Of a stretch of DNA of 64,000 nt, positions 35,006-47,540 are shown one piece after another (within the stretch, counting starts at the first letter, position 1; every line of letters begins with the position of its first letter). Location of the stretch: the NCBI GenBank assembly GCA_003290165.1, contig QNQO01002089.1:96931-160930 (forward strand), written 5' to 3'. Under the pieces are notes generated by a model that did not search any database, was not told the origin of the DNA, and worked only from the letters and a program-made list of their open reading frames with translations. A program made the translations under genes and the position numbers. The stretch comes from Berberis thunbergii. Lineage: Eukaryota; Streptophyta; Magnoliopsida; Ranunculales; Berberidaceae.

Positions 35006-35996
35006 GTTCATTCCTTCTTGTTCATTCCTTCGTTTCTTATTCTTCTTTCGTTTCTGTTTTGAGAATGTAAGCTTCTCTGTTTTGAGAAAAAGACCGAAAG
35101 AAGGTAAGTATCTGTAGTAAGACCAGAGAGAGAGGCTTACCTTTTTTCGTTTCTTTTTCTTGTTCATTTCTGGTCTTCTTCACAAAACAGCAAGCCAATG
35201 CTACTCTGGTCTTACTAGATAACAAATACCCAACTTAGACCTTGAGATTGAGCTTTTGAAATTGGGTCATTTAAAATTATTCTTGAACTAGACACCTTTG
35301 GCCAAGCCTCAAACTAATTCTTGGGTTTTTTGCTTCCATGTTTTTAACAAAATTTAGTTTTGCCCCTTGGGCCTTTTGTTCATTTTATTTGCATGTAAGC
35401 ATTCGAAGGCATATATATGTTAAAAAAAATATATTAAAATATTAAGTTTGACCGTGTCGCGAGCCATCGAGTCCTATTTTTTTAAAATTGCCGAGTCACC
35501 GTTTCCGAATCCGTGTCCGTGCATCTCACTCTCAAATGGAGGTTTTCAAATTGATTAGAATTAGATTTTTGAGCAAGCAAAAGTGTGTAGGCTAAAGTTA
35601 GGTTAATGTAGTGATCAGTACTACTTATTCTAGTTGTAATCAATGTGTTTATACTCTAATGTCTATACGTTTTGCATTTAAAAAAATTTGCTAAGGAGAT
35701 CGCCAGCTACAGGATTGTGAAATTTCAATGGTTAATGATGCATCCAGACATGTAAATTGTAAATGTTCCATGTCCTCAAGTAAAGCACTTTTGTTTTTGG
35801 TAAACAATAATCTGTACATCTCAATACATCATCAACCATTGAAATTAAGACTCGCTTTTAATTAACGTGGCATTTGTTTTTTGTTGTGATCAGAAGTGAA
35901 TAACTGGCACAGTTTGAACTGGTTGGTTTTTACTTCTAATCAAAAGCAGCAGTTCTTACTGGATTTTAAATCCATAACATTTAGTAACGGTCAAGA

Positions 35997-37118
35997 CACT
36001 ACAAAAAAAAAAAAAAACTACTATAGCTACAGATAAAACCGTCGCTAATTATAAAATTTTTGCGACAGCCAAAACTGTCGCTAATGCTTTCGATAACTTA
36101 CTCAACCCATAATCATAAAAAACCATCGTTAATTCTTTTGCGACGGCACAAAACCGTCGCTAATTGATTTTTTGAAAAAAAAAATTATACACAAAAACAT
36201 TTAGCTACGGCAAAAAACCGTCGCTAAGTTTTACAAAGATTTTTTTAATAGCGACGGCACAAAACCGTCGCTAATCGATTTTTTGAAAAATTTATACACA
36301 AAAACATTTAGCTACGGCAAAAAACCGTCGCTAAGTTTTACAAAGATTTTTTATTAGCGACGGCAAAATACCGTCGCTAATTGAAATTATTTTTTTAAAA
36401 TTATACACAAAAACATTTAGATACGGCCACAAACCGTCGCTAAGTTTAAAAAAAAATTTATTAGCGACGGCATAAAACCGTCCCTAATTGATTTTTTGAA
36501 AAAAAAAAATTTATATACAAAAACATTTAGCTACGGCAAAAAACCGTCGCTAATTTATTTTTATTTTTTTTAAATTATACACAAAAATAAAACCTCATCT
36601 CAACTGTCAATAACACCCAAAAACTTTAGCTCAATCCAACGCACTAAACCAAACCACGTGACCGATCTGCGTGAAACTAACTCAATCAATCTCCTTCAAT
36701 TACATCTCTCTATATAAATTTAAATTTTCTCTACCAACCAACTTAAACAAAAATTTTCTCTCAACCAAAAGTTTTTTCTCAACCAAAAATTTGATCTCAA
36801 CCTGCAGAGAAGAAACCCACGGAGGAGAAGTTCGCTGCCTCCGTCGACACCCATCCCGGCCGCCTCTCTCTCCCCTCCTTTTTCCCTATAGAATATCTGA
36901 TCTCCGAGTTAGCGACGAAATTTTTTGAGTTAGCAACGGTGTTTAGTCGTTGCGAATTAGCCACGGAATAGTATGTCATTGCTGATTCAAATAACGACGA
37001 TTAAAATAGCAACGGTATTGCGACGATTATTGAGGCGTTGCTAATTTATTTTAACTACGATTTTTTACCAATTAACAACGATTTTTAGCCGTTGCTGAAA
37101 TAAATTTTTTTTATAGTG
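35997..37118. mobile_element. complete small CACTA element
   Basis: Ends are CACTACAAAAAAA and TTTTATAGTG (inverted CACTATAAAA), flanked by the 3-bp duplication AGA at 35994-35996 and 37119-37121. At least ten palindromic motifs of the type GCGACGGC...CCGTCGC fill the left half, and related ones (TTGCGACG, GCGTTGC) the right end. The centre (36600-36930) has an 85-codon open frame (MKLTQSISFNYIS...) of no recognised family, possibly captured promoter or leader DNA. No transposase, so non-autonomous. It lies 268 bp before the first recognisable internal exon of DUF3537 copy B. Confidence 0.85.
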
Positions 37119-37764
37119 AGAGGGGTGTAAGCACCAATAAGGTATGTGATAAATGATAAGTGCTAGAAAGACCAGACGTTCACCGCTTATACATAATCGA
37201 TACAATGTCAACCGTTGTAATTAAGGCGGGCCTCTAAGTAAGAGACCGAAGTTCAATGGAGCATTACTCTGTTTCTTTTAGATCCACCTAATTAACTCAA
37301 TAAAAAAAAATAAGTAAATAAAGAAAAGAGAGAGAAAGAGATCATTTTCTTGTATTCTTGTTTTTTCCTCATGATCATTTGTGCAGAGGCCTGCTACAAA
37401 ATATGGTGGTACGGCTCTGGAGCCAGTCAAATCCCATTCCTTGGAAACGTGTATCTAAGCGATGCTATTGCATGCATTTTAGAAATTTTTTCATGGTTGT
37501 ACAGAACATCGAGATTCTAAGGTTCCAAGTGTTTCAAGAATAATCAGATGTTGGGTGTGTGTATTGAAGGAGCACCATAGCATCAGAAGACAGCTTAGGA
37601 TCATAAGCCATCGCTACCGTGCATTCATTCTATACAGGGGCGAATCCAGGATTGCAGACAAAGGAGAGCAAAAAAATTATAGATAATTTAATTCTTAAAA
37701 TAAATAGATAAATATGATTAAAATAGAGTTTTAAAAGTATTAGAAAATAAACATACATAATGAG

Positions 37765-40409
37765 TCAATGTAGACGCACAATAGATTTAGGTAAAAGTTC
37801 TCTGCGGGTTCTCATGTTCTGGTAATGCTGCATAATCACCTCGTCATCGATGCCATTAAATATATCTTTCTCAACATATGTAATCAAACTATCTGCCATC
37901 CTTTGATCTCCCATTCGATTACGTAATCGATTCTTGATAATCTTCATAGCAGAAAAAACTCTCTCAACAATTGCAGTTGCAACTGGTAATATTAAGGCTA
38001 AAGTAATAAGCCTATAGATCAAATGATACAAAATGTTTTTTTTTGTCCTTACCATCTTCTCAGCAAGATTGCTAATTCCTGTCAAATTCAAGAACTCGCT
38101 ATCCGACCTTACATCAATGATAAATGTCTTCAACTGATTATCAAGAGCATCAAGTTGTACTTCTGAGAAATCATTTGGATAAAACTGAGCAAAACGAATC
38201 AATTTTTCCTTATCAAAATCCGAGAAGGAATCATTTGGACTCGGGCATGAAAGACATAAAAGCAATTCAGTATTCACTTCATTGAAACGGTTGTTGAGCT
38301 CTTGAAGTTGCAAATCAATAACAACATTAAATAATTGAACCCGATAACGATGCATGTTTGTCACCTTTTCAACATTACGCCGTGACCGTCCCCGAGCAAC
38401 ATAAAATTCATCAAGATTAGGCATTTCTATAGTATGTTTGCTACAAAATAAGGAAACTTCATCTAGCAAATTGTTCCATCCATCATCTCGCATCAATTGT
38501 AAGCGTTTCTTAGCTACTATGACCAAAATCATGGCATTCACAATATCTTGGTCCTTTCTTTGCAATGCTTGTGACAATTCATTCGTGATTCCTAATGTAG
38601 TTTTCATCAAATGAAGTCCAAATGCAATATCAAAATATAGTAGTGAATCTAATAAAGTACATGATTCAACTCTTTACTCAGCATATTTTGAGGTCTCCTT
38701 AATGCACTCGAGCACATCGATGATAGAATTGAACAACTTAATCAAGCTTATCAAAGTATTGTAATGTGAGCCCCAACGTGTATCTCCGGCTCTTTTAAGA
38801 GTTGATTGTTGATTTTTGCCACTTCCACTTGCAACTTCACCACTTTCAAGTGCTTTTAAAGTGTTAATAGATTGTGCTTCTAAAAGAATATCATGACGCT
38901 TACATGAGCCACCAACCACATTCACAACACTCGTGACCAAAGAGAATAATAAAACAATGAAATCATCATTCTTTGCAACGACAATAAGTGCTAATTGAAG
39001 TTGATGTGCAAAGCAGTGAATATAAAATGCACTTCCATTCTCCTTTTAGATTAATGCTTTAAAACCGTTGAACTCACCTTGCATATTGCTTGCCCCATCA
39101 TACCCTTGGCCACGTAGTCTTGAAATGCTTAACTTATTCTTTGAAAATAAAACGTTAATTGATGCCTTTAGGGATGGAGCAGCAGTGTCAGAAACGTGTA
39201 CAATACCTAAAAGTTTCTCAATCACATACTCGTGTTTGCCCACATAACGGATCACGGCAGCCATTTGTTATTTAATAGATATATCACGAGCTTCATCAAT
39301 TAATATGGAAAACAAAGAATCTCCAAGGTCTTGAATGATAACATTTATGGTTTCGGTTGCACAAGCATTTACAATATATTTTTGAATTTTCGGTGCTATT
39401 TATTTAAGATTCTCAGGACATTTATCAAAAGTTACCATTTTGATGTCTTTTTTTTTTTTTTTTTTTTTTTGAAAGGCAAGCTGAGTTTTTAAGGATCCCA
39501 TAACCTATCAACTGGGCGACCTACAGGTCAACACCCATTAGAAACAAACCATACCGTCGGCGGGATTCGAAGCTAGGACGTGGGGATCAAACCCACACAG
39601 CCCTAACCACTACCCCAACACACCATTTTGATGTCTTTACTGTGGTCACCAAGAAAATGTAACATTTCCAAGAAATTCCCTCGGTTGTTTGAATCACAAG
39701 ATTCATCATGACCACGGAAAGCTAATCCTTGTCGGAGTAAGAATCGAATATAAACGACAGAAGCATTTAGACGAACCTTGTAATCACTTCGAGTTTCATT
39801 TGTTTGTTTATTCACAATAGCTCGAAGATGTTGTTGTTGATTCATTAAAGCTTCACAATTACTCCAAGCTTGATTGTGATAACTGTTAGACCCTCCAACG
39901 TGTGTTTGTAACTTATCATTTTTCTTCCAATTGGTAAATCCTTCAACAACAAAAGCATCACAAGTACCCACATGCTCTTTACTCTCAGATCTGAAAAGGT
40001 AGCAACATAAGCAGTATGCAGCCTATTTCTCTACGTTATATTCTAACCATGTAGGAAATTCATCAAACCAAGAAGAATTGAAATGCCGTAAGACTTTTCC
40101 TTGCAAAGTTTGCTTAAAATTATGTGTCCGAGGTTGGCAAAGACCTTTTTGCAAGTATGTTCTTCGAATTTCATCCCTTATGTTGGGATGATACTCCTTG
40201 ATTGGCTTACGTAATCTAGGATCTGCTAAAAGAGTTTCTAGATCAAACTCAGTCTCAATACAACTCCTTTTGGAACTAGGAAGTTCCTTATCAGACCTAT
40301 CAGTGACAGCCCGAGCAGTAGAACTAGAACCCACATCATTTATTCTTTTAAAGTATCTATCCATTACTCGTAAGCACAAGTGCACATCTACTGAACTACA
40401 CAAATACAA
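37765..40409 (-). pseudogene. hAT transposase (zinc finger MYM/TTF type), decayed
   Basis: Pieces read in order on the minus strand: N-terminal MDRYFKRINDVGSS; a TTF-type zinc-finger region around CLCCYLFRSESKEHVG and FTNWKKNDKLQTHVGGSNSY; a DUF4371-like middle (GQGYDGASNMQGEFNG, HCFAHQLQLALI); GDTRWGSHYNTLISL; and the C-terminal dimerisation domain (LALILPVATAIVERVFSAMK, NRLRNRMGDQRMADSLITY). In-frame stops occur near 40023, 39265, 39043 and 38673, and a SINE at 39451-39621 splits it. The last 281 codons (37765-38610) are open. Enough survives to class the element, but it cannot make transposase. Confidence 0.88.
39451..39621 (-). mobile_element. tRNA-derived SINE nested in the hAT transposase
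   Basis: Minus-strand head GGGTAGTGGTTAGGGC, then GCTTCGAATCCC as the B-box, and a poly(A) tail of 20. Perfect 17-bp target duplication ACCATTTTGATGTCTTT at 39434-39450 and 39622-39638. Same family as the SINE at 7754-7934. Confidence 0.92.
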
Positions 40410-40984
40410 CAGATAATCCCAATATTCATATTAAAAAAATGCTATCACAGATTCTCCAATTATCAAATTTGTAATGTAAATAAATAATTAACACATGAAA
40501 GAGAAGAAACCTCACAAAATACCAAGAACTTGAGATAATGGCCTTTTCAGCAGATGAAATTAAATACCCACTTAAGCTTCAAGGATCAAATATCCACTTT
40601 ATTAAAGCCTAAACAAATAAACAAATTAAATTCAAAATCAAATATAAAACTTTCCTTTACAAATAAAGATGATAAATTAACAAAGTATGAATTTTTTTTT
40701 CTCTTTATTAAAAATAAATTAAATTTATCAATAATTACAGTAAAATAATTTTGATGTCTTTTTATATTTTTCTTATCTTTTCAATCATTGCAATAAAATA
40801 AATTGATTTATTTATTGTCCTTCTCCTCTTTTTATCAAATATCCATACGGTGGCTTAAAACCAGTTTTCTCCTCTTTTCATATCTCTCTTTTATCTTTTC
40901 ATATCTCTCTTCATCAGGGAGAAAATGAAAATATCTCTCTCTTCTTTGTTCATATCTCTTTTGACATCTGAAATGAAAAGAGGA

Positions 40985-41560
40985 GAAAATGAAAATCAGG
41001 GAGATCGACTTCATCAAAAGAGAGATCGATCTCCATCAGAAGAGAGATCGAGTTCATCAGAGTTCATCACTGATCGATCTCCATCAGAAGATCACTGATC
41101 GATCTCCATCAGAAGAGAGTTCACAGAGATCTCCATCTGAGTTCAACACTGATCGATCTCCATTCTCCATTAGAAGAAAGTTCACAGAGATCTCCATCAG
41201 AGTTCATCAGAGATCGATCTCCATCAGAGTTCATCAGAAGAAAGATCGATCTCGATCAGAAGAGTTCATCAAAAGAGATCTCCATCAGAGTTCATCAGAG
41301 ATCGATCTCCATCAGAGTTCATTAGAAGAGAGATCAATCTCCATCAGAAGAGATCGATCAGAAGAGTTCATCAGAAAAGATCGATCAAAAGAGATCCATC
41401 AGAAGAAATCGATCAGAAGAGATCCATCACAGAGATCGATCAGAAGAGATCTCCATCTCTTTCTGATCTCTCCCTATGATCTCTCTTTGATCTCCATCTC
41501 TTTCTCTGATCTCTGTCCGATCTCTCTGAGATCTTTCTCCATCTCTCTCTCGAGTTTCTG
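40985..41560. repeat. GATCGATCTCCATCAGAAGA minisatellite in the hAT element
   Basis: Units built from GATCGATCTCCATCAGA and GTTCATCAGA repeat with variation for about 570 bp between the transposase start and the right end. They open a long, biased frame rich in S, R, I, H and Q that I regard as an artefact. Confidence 0.8.
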
Positions 41561-43229
41561 ATCTAGGTTTTTGATTCATCAGAGAAATCCAAGGTAAGAA
41601 GAGGTGTTAAGATTGAAAGTGATTTTGTTGTTCAATTGTCATGTTGATTTCATTTAGAACCTATAATCAAACAAACTCACCTTGTTTCACAAGGATGGAG
41701 AAGAAGATATTGTTGAGGACCGAAGGCGTGGAAGCGGAGATTAGAAGCAGCAACTGTTTTTGTTTTCTTCAATTATAATCTGTAATTAGAGATTGTAATT
41801 ATGATATGTGATCTGTAATTGCGATTTTCTTTTTGTAAGAGGTGCAAAATAAAATTTCTAAGGGAGGCAAGATTGAAGTTTTATATACTTTGGTAGATTT
41901 TTTTCAAAACCTAGGACCCCCTTACCCAAGATGTAGATCCGCCCCTGATTCTATATGCTTTGATTACTGTTACCGCGAGTCACTTTGCATCTTTGCTTAT
42001 AACCACTCGTGCTAATGCCAATGTCAACATCTACCGAGCTGGTGAACTTGCTGTAAGTTTAGATGCTAGACCATCCTATCCTTCATATGAAATGAAATGA
42101 CAATGATCAACATACCTCCTAGTTCTTACGTCCTGTATAATTTATATGTTAATCCGGAGCTACTGTGGTTGTGCAGCTATGTTCCATGACGTTCGTGGCA
42201 GGGCTGGCTATACTACTTCGCAGTGCCACAAAGATCACACACAAGGCGCAGTCTGTGACTTGTCTGGCTGCCAAGTGGCACATCTGTGCAACATTGGACT
42301 CGTATGATAACACCAATGGTGAGACACCACCAACTCAAGTTGCTTCAGATGGTGGCCAGGTCTTCCCCGCCAACATAAATGTAGAATCCGATGATGACAC
42401 TGCTGATGGATGTGAAGATGATGATATCGACAACACTAGGATCATTTTCCCAGCTTTATACCCACACCGCCACACCATCTGCTTCCAGAAGAGACAGGCT
42501 GTAGGTAAGTAGACATGCATTTGATCAAGTTCCTCTTTTTTCGTTATTGTATCAACCGAAGCTTAACATATATTTGTTGCGTCCCAGTTACGTATTTTGA
42601 GAACAACCGAGCGGGGATAACAATGTACGGATTCATGTTGGACAGGACTTTGCTACACGCCATTTTTGGAGTTGAGTTATCCTTGGTGCTCTGGTTGCTT
42701 GGGAAGACTGTTGGAATCTGATAAGTCATAATGCATTCTGTGTGCAATGTGAATTATGTGGTTTAGCTCTGTTTCTTTATCCAATTTTTTATTCTTTGGT
42801 GTTGTTTTCTCCAGCTTTTCATGTAGATCCTGTATTTGCTCTGTCATCATGAATCAACTCCTTTTTTATTAAACCCCTTTACATATACAATATCGATGAG
42901 AAAGAGATTGGTCACACTAATGATCATTTCCAGTTATCGACACTAATCTTGCAATACAAACTATAGAGCCATTGCATAAGGAACACAGAGACTGGGTGCA
43001 TTCCGTATAGTTCATGACTACAGTTTGACATAACAACCACAAGATGAATAAACCTTCATCTGAAAACATCAATGCATTGTTGTGTGGGTTACAGAATAAG
43101 AGGTAAATATCATCAGGGTTGTTTGTGGATTTTCTGATAGTATCAGTTTTAGTAGTAAATGTTGACTACAAGTTTTTACCTATAGTACTCTTCCTTGCAC
43201 AGGGTTATTTTTGTGAGAATTTGATAAGG

Positions 43230-45290
43230 ACTTAAAAGTCCGGTTCTTTCTTTATCAGGTCATGCAATTGTGAATAAATAAACAAAACGCGGGCAGCACA
43301 ATTATAATGTGAACGTGTGCAAAGATAATACAACGCAGCAGCAGCAGCAACAAAACGCTGAAACAGGGTAGCGTACGCAGAGTGAAAGAGGCTGCGAATT
43401 TGGCGTGAAACCGACTGCAAACACGACATGAAATAGGCTGCGTGTTTGGTGTGTGTGCAGCGTGAAACTGACTGGAAGCACGACGTGAAATAGGCTGTGT
43501 GTTTGGTGTGTGTGCAGCGTGAAACAATAGCAAAGTAGAAGGATTGGAATCGGGTGATTCCAGGTGTTCTTCGTTTGATAGTTTCGTCAAATTTTTGGTG
43601 GTATTGTTTGCTTGAGATTGGATAATCTCAATGATTGTTGCTTGACAATGTTGTAATCTTCAAGTAAGTGTTTTCATATAGTTACAGAGTCGTCGTTTGT
43701 GGAGTAGGCAAAGTCAAACCACGTAAATCTTGGTGTCATATTTATTTTCTACATATTGTTTGTTATTTGATATTACTTGCATAGCGTTTTTAGCCATTCA
43801 CTATCACCACCTAGGTTCAGAACTTGTGTTGAAATTATTTGCATTGCTAGTATTTTCCTTACAAGTGGTATACACAACACAAATAAAACGTGTGCAAAGA
43901 GAATACAATGTGAGCAGGCAGTAACACAACACAACATCAGTGGCAACACGCACACAGCTGAAAACAGGGCAGCATACGTAGTGTGAAAGAGGCTAGGAAC
44001 TCAGCGTGAAACGGGCTGCGATAAGGGCATGAAATAGACTACGAATTCAGCGTGATTCAGTGTGTGTGCAACGTGAAACAATAGCCAAGTAGAAGGATTG
44101 GAATCGGGTGATTTCGGGTGTTCTTCGCTTGCGAGTTTCGTCAAACTTTTGATGGTATTGTTTGCTTGAGATTGGATAATCTCAAGGATCGTTGCTCGAC
44201 AACATTGTAATCTTCAAGTAAGTGTTTCCATATCAATAAAATACAAAGTCGTCGTCCGTGGAATAGGCAAAGCCGAACCACGTAAATCTCAATGTCATCT
44301 TTATTTTCTGCATATTATTTGTTGTTTGTTATTACTTGCATAGTGTTCTTAGCCATTCACTACCACCACCTAGGTCCATGACTTGTGTTGAAATTATTTG
44401 CATTAGCAAGTATTTCCCTTGCAAGAATGTTATTACTTGCATATTGATCAAGCTCTCTCAGTGTTGACGCCTCAAGGGGGCAGGGCCCTTAGGGCATGAC
44501 AACGATTCTCGTGATCGAGAAATGAGCCTTGACGATTTTTCATGCTAAGGTGGAGATGTTTCTGTGGTTGTTGCCAAGGAGGAGATTGTCATGGTTGGCT
44601 CCCAATTTATTGGAAAGCATAAAAAGACTTAAAAGTCCTATAGAAATAACGACTTCAAAGTCCTGTTCTTTCTTTAACAGGCCATGCAATTGTGAGCAAA
44701 TAAACAAAACGTGGGCAGCACATATAACGTGAACGTGTGCAAAGAGAATACAAAGCAACAGCAGCAGCAACAAAACGCTGAAACAGAGCAGCGAACACAG
44801 CGTGAAAGAGGCTGCTAATTCGGCGTGAAATGTGCAGCAAGACAGCATGAAATCGGCTGCAAGCATGACGTGAAATAGGCTGCGTATTTGGCATAAATTG
44901 GTGTGTGTGCAGCGTGAAACAATAGCCAAGTAGAAGGATTGGAATTGGGTGTTCTTCGTTTGCGAGTTTCGTCGAACTTTTGATGGTATTGTTTGTTTGA
45001 GATTAGATAATCTCAATGATCGTTGCTTAACAACGATGCAATCTTCAAGTAAGTGTTTCCATATCAATAAAATAGTTACATAATCATCGTCCGTGGAATA
45101 GGCAAAGCCAAACCACGTAAATCTTGGTGTCATCTTTATTTTCTGCAAATTGTTTGTTGTTTGCTATTACTTGCCTAGCGCTTTTAGCCATTCACTATCA
45201 CTACCTAGGTTCAGGACTTGTGTTGGAATTATTTGCATTATTGCTAGTATTTCCCAAACAATTTTCACAATATGAGGTGCGGATATTTAA
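43230..45290. repeat. three direct copies of a copia-LTR-like segment
   Basis: The segment contains CGTGTGCAAAGA, CAGCAGCAGCAACAAAACGC, CCGTGGAATAGGCAAAGC, ACCACGTAAATCT and AGCCATTCACTA. It occurs at about 43234-43866, 43876-44424 (partly truncated) and 44652-45256. GGCAAAGC...AACCACGTAAATCT is typical of plant Ty1/copia LTRs, and GCTAAGGTGGAGATG at about 44545 resembles a copia polypurine tract just before the third copy. No copia coding sequence remains. Exact LTR borders are not resolved. Positions 42722-43229 and 45291-45713 show no gene. Confidence 0.5.
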
Positions 45291-45873
45291 CTCACTTGTA
45301 AATGAAACCGTTTCTAGGACTGCCTCAACTTAATTATGGTTTTGAGAACATCGGAAGGAGCTCGAATTTTGTCACCACACAGATAGTTCAGCCATTCTGG
45401 AATCTGTGACCATATAATCAACTCATTAACCAGACCAGTACACTGTCAAACAGAATTCATTCCCTCATCTCAACGTAAAACTTTGTTGGCCTTGATATTC
45501 ATGATACACTACTTCTGAAACTCTTTCAACAATTTGATAGTTCGTTATTAATTATTTGGCAAAATTTTCAGTAACACATAAATTTACAAGTGAATTCCTT
45601 CATTAAAAGCTATGAACAAGACTACGGACAACAAGATACATGATCATTGATCAAGCAGTGGCCTTGAAGCCTTGGAGATGGTGGTGTCCGATAGTGGAAT
45701 GAAGACAATGATTTTATTTATTCTTGTAATCATTTTTAATTGAATTGTTTAGTTCTGCGATATGAGCAATACATACGACAAACACCAGTTGGATAGCTGC
45801 GCAAAACCCGCACTTCCTGATATACCTAAAAGTCTCGTGCATATGGAGCTCACTTCCAGCAATGTATGAATTT

Positions 45874-46428
45874 TGATGATACATCAAAATAGACCGATCA
45901 TCACGGTCATGTATGTGACAGACAACATTCATTGTGATGATAGGGCGTCCCATCTACTGGGCCAGCTCATTGAACTCAAGAAAAAAAAAAGTCAATCACG
46001 GAGTCCTAGATAAGGCCCGCTATAAGAAAATATAATCAAAACTAGAACGAATCAAAGCCAAAATCTAGGCCCGACATGAGTTCTCTTATAAAGAAGATGA
46101 ACGTTGCACCAAAAAGAGTCGCAGAGGTAGTTACACCTCCACGGACGCATCTCCATCAAGGAAGAGACTGTTACAATAAACATCTCATTATTGCACCTCA
46201 CATGCTAAAGTTACGCAGAGAATTAACTGAGACCATTATAAAAGGTAAAGGGAACATTCGACACAAGTATGCAATTTAACTGAGTTTTGTCTAAATTTAT
46301 TTCATTCTTCAAACAGAGTTGTTGACTTAAGCATAGGAGTGCCTTCGACAACCAAAAAGGTGGTCATTGGCAGTCTAACATTTGTTTTGCATGTCAAACT
46401 CATAGGAGGACGATTTTTGGACGCATCA
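45874..46428 (+). repeat. 5' LTR of the 46-52 kb element
   Basis: Shares ACGCATCTCCAT, AAAGGTAAAGGGAACATT and GACGATTTTTGGACGCATCA with the 3' copy at 51907-52474. Contains TATAAAAGG (about 46237), a possible TATA box. Confidence 0.9.
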
Positions 46429-46568
46429 GTTTAGCGCCGTTCATGGGGAACGACAAGTTTTCTTTCTAAAAATAAGATCCATAGTGTGGAGGGACATGGG
46501 GGCGCAAAAAGGAAAGAGAGACGAAGTTCACCAAAATCTGATAAACAATCAACAAGCTGTCAGAACAA

Positions 46569-47540
46569 ATGACACACCCTACAGATTTTCAACTCGGTGA
46601 CGATAACAACTCTCTTATCGGTGACAATGTATCACAAGCAGCTCACGAACAAGATGCAACCCAAATCATCAAGCCAATAGCACCCGAGAATCAAGACCCA
46701 CAGCAGGCAATAGCCCATACAACCCAGACATTCGGTAACGTTGCCACAGATTCTCGGGTAGACATGCTTATGGTCCAAATGAATTAGATGATGAAAATGC
46801 TAGAGAAAATCACCCAGGAGTGCGTCCAGCCAGCTAATCTCGTCCAAGCACTGCCCAACAAAACTCTGTCATCCGAACTCAAGGGAGTGACGAAGTCCCA
46901 ACAGAACCTCAACTAGGAAACTTCAAAAACAATGAATTCCTCCAAGGCAAAACTCCACAGTGTGACGGAACGCTTGCTGAGATCTCGTTCAAAATCAAAA
47001 TCACAGATCCCAACGTATTGTACGAATTAGTCAAGTCGTCATTCTCCGACGCCCTTATGAAAACGCCCATGCCGAAAAAGTTTACTCCACTGAAGTTCAA
47101 AGTATATGATGGTACTACCGATCCAAGAAATCACCTAAAACACTTCCACAACATGATGGCTCTGAAGGAAACCACAGAGTCGATCTTATGCAAAACATTC
47201 CTGACCAGCCTCATCTCCACAGTGATGAATTGATTCAACAGCCTACCACTGAGGTCAATAGACTATTTCCAGACGTTAGCCACCGCTTTTATCACCAAAT
47301 TCATCGGGAGCCACCGGATGAGGAAAGAACCACACTACCTCCTTCATATCAAGCAAAAGCCTGAATAGACAATACGAGATAAGCCACTCGTTTCACCAAC
47401 GAACTGACGATGATCGATAGATGTAGCAACGACACAGCCGCTGCAACCTTCATCATCGGACTGAAGAGAGACCCCTTTTTTGATGCTCTTGACCTAAAAT
47501 CTCCAAAAGGCATTACAGTCTTATTGAAAACAGCCTAAAA
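46569..47540 (+). pseudogene. gag remnant of the 46-52 kb element
   Basis: Open pieces start MTHPTDFQLGDDNN and continue to a stop near 46785. The gag core is at 47018: MPKKFTPLKFKVYDGTTDPR, then NHLKHFHNMMALKETTESIL. Later pieces (FITKFIGSHRMRKEPHYLLH, IIGLKRDP) are out of frame. Several stops make it non-coding. Confidence 0.8.

Larger units (their letters stand above)
37635..41947 (-). mobile_element. complete hAT transposon with perfect 8-bp target duplication
   Basis: Terminal inverted repeats are CAGGGGCGAATCCA at the left and TAGATCCGCCCCTG at the right (inverted CAGGGGCGGATCTA). ATTCTATA is duplicated exactly at 37627-37634 and 41948-41955. It carries a decayed hAT transposase on the minus strand, a nested SINE and a minisatellite. 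It interrupts a coding exon of DUF3537 copy B. Confidence 0.95.
37389..42721 (+). pseudogene. DUF3537 membrane protein, copy B, internal and 3' exons
   Basis: From 37389 the sequence reads ACYKIWWYGSGASQIPFLGN, then VYLSDAIACILEIFSWLYRT. It then jumps over a block present in copy C (FFLVCVLFDLIC), meets stops and a frameshift (37517-37570), resumes at IRRQLRIISHRYRAFIL, and is cut by a hAT element at 37635. After the element come LITVTASHFASLLITTRANA (to 42052), an exon at 42177-42504 (LCSMTFVAGLAILLRSATKI, acidic loop SDDDTADG, FQKRQAV) and the last exon 42588-42721 (TYFENNRAGITMYGFMLDRT, stop TGA). The three exons after the hAT element are clean. About 16 residues expected before ACYKIWWY are missing. 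Confidence 0.85.

Noticed and set aside
35640..35690. Similarity between copy C DNA near 54410 and 35648-35690, which would place the latter in the intron of DUF3537 copy B
   Set aside because: The copy C stretch also aligns with the degraded exon at 37450-37510, so the match may be chance.
40989..41561. 190-codon open frame on the plus strand in the hAT element
   Set aside because: It is produced by the GATC-rich minisatellite; composition is extreme and no domain is present.
45714..45953. 79-codon minus-strand frame in the flank of DUF3537 copy B
   Set aside because: The frame spans the border between old flank and LTR and is not kept in the paralogous flank at 1560-1660.
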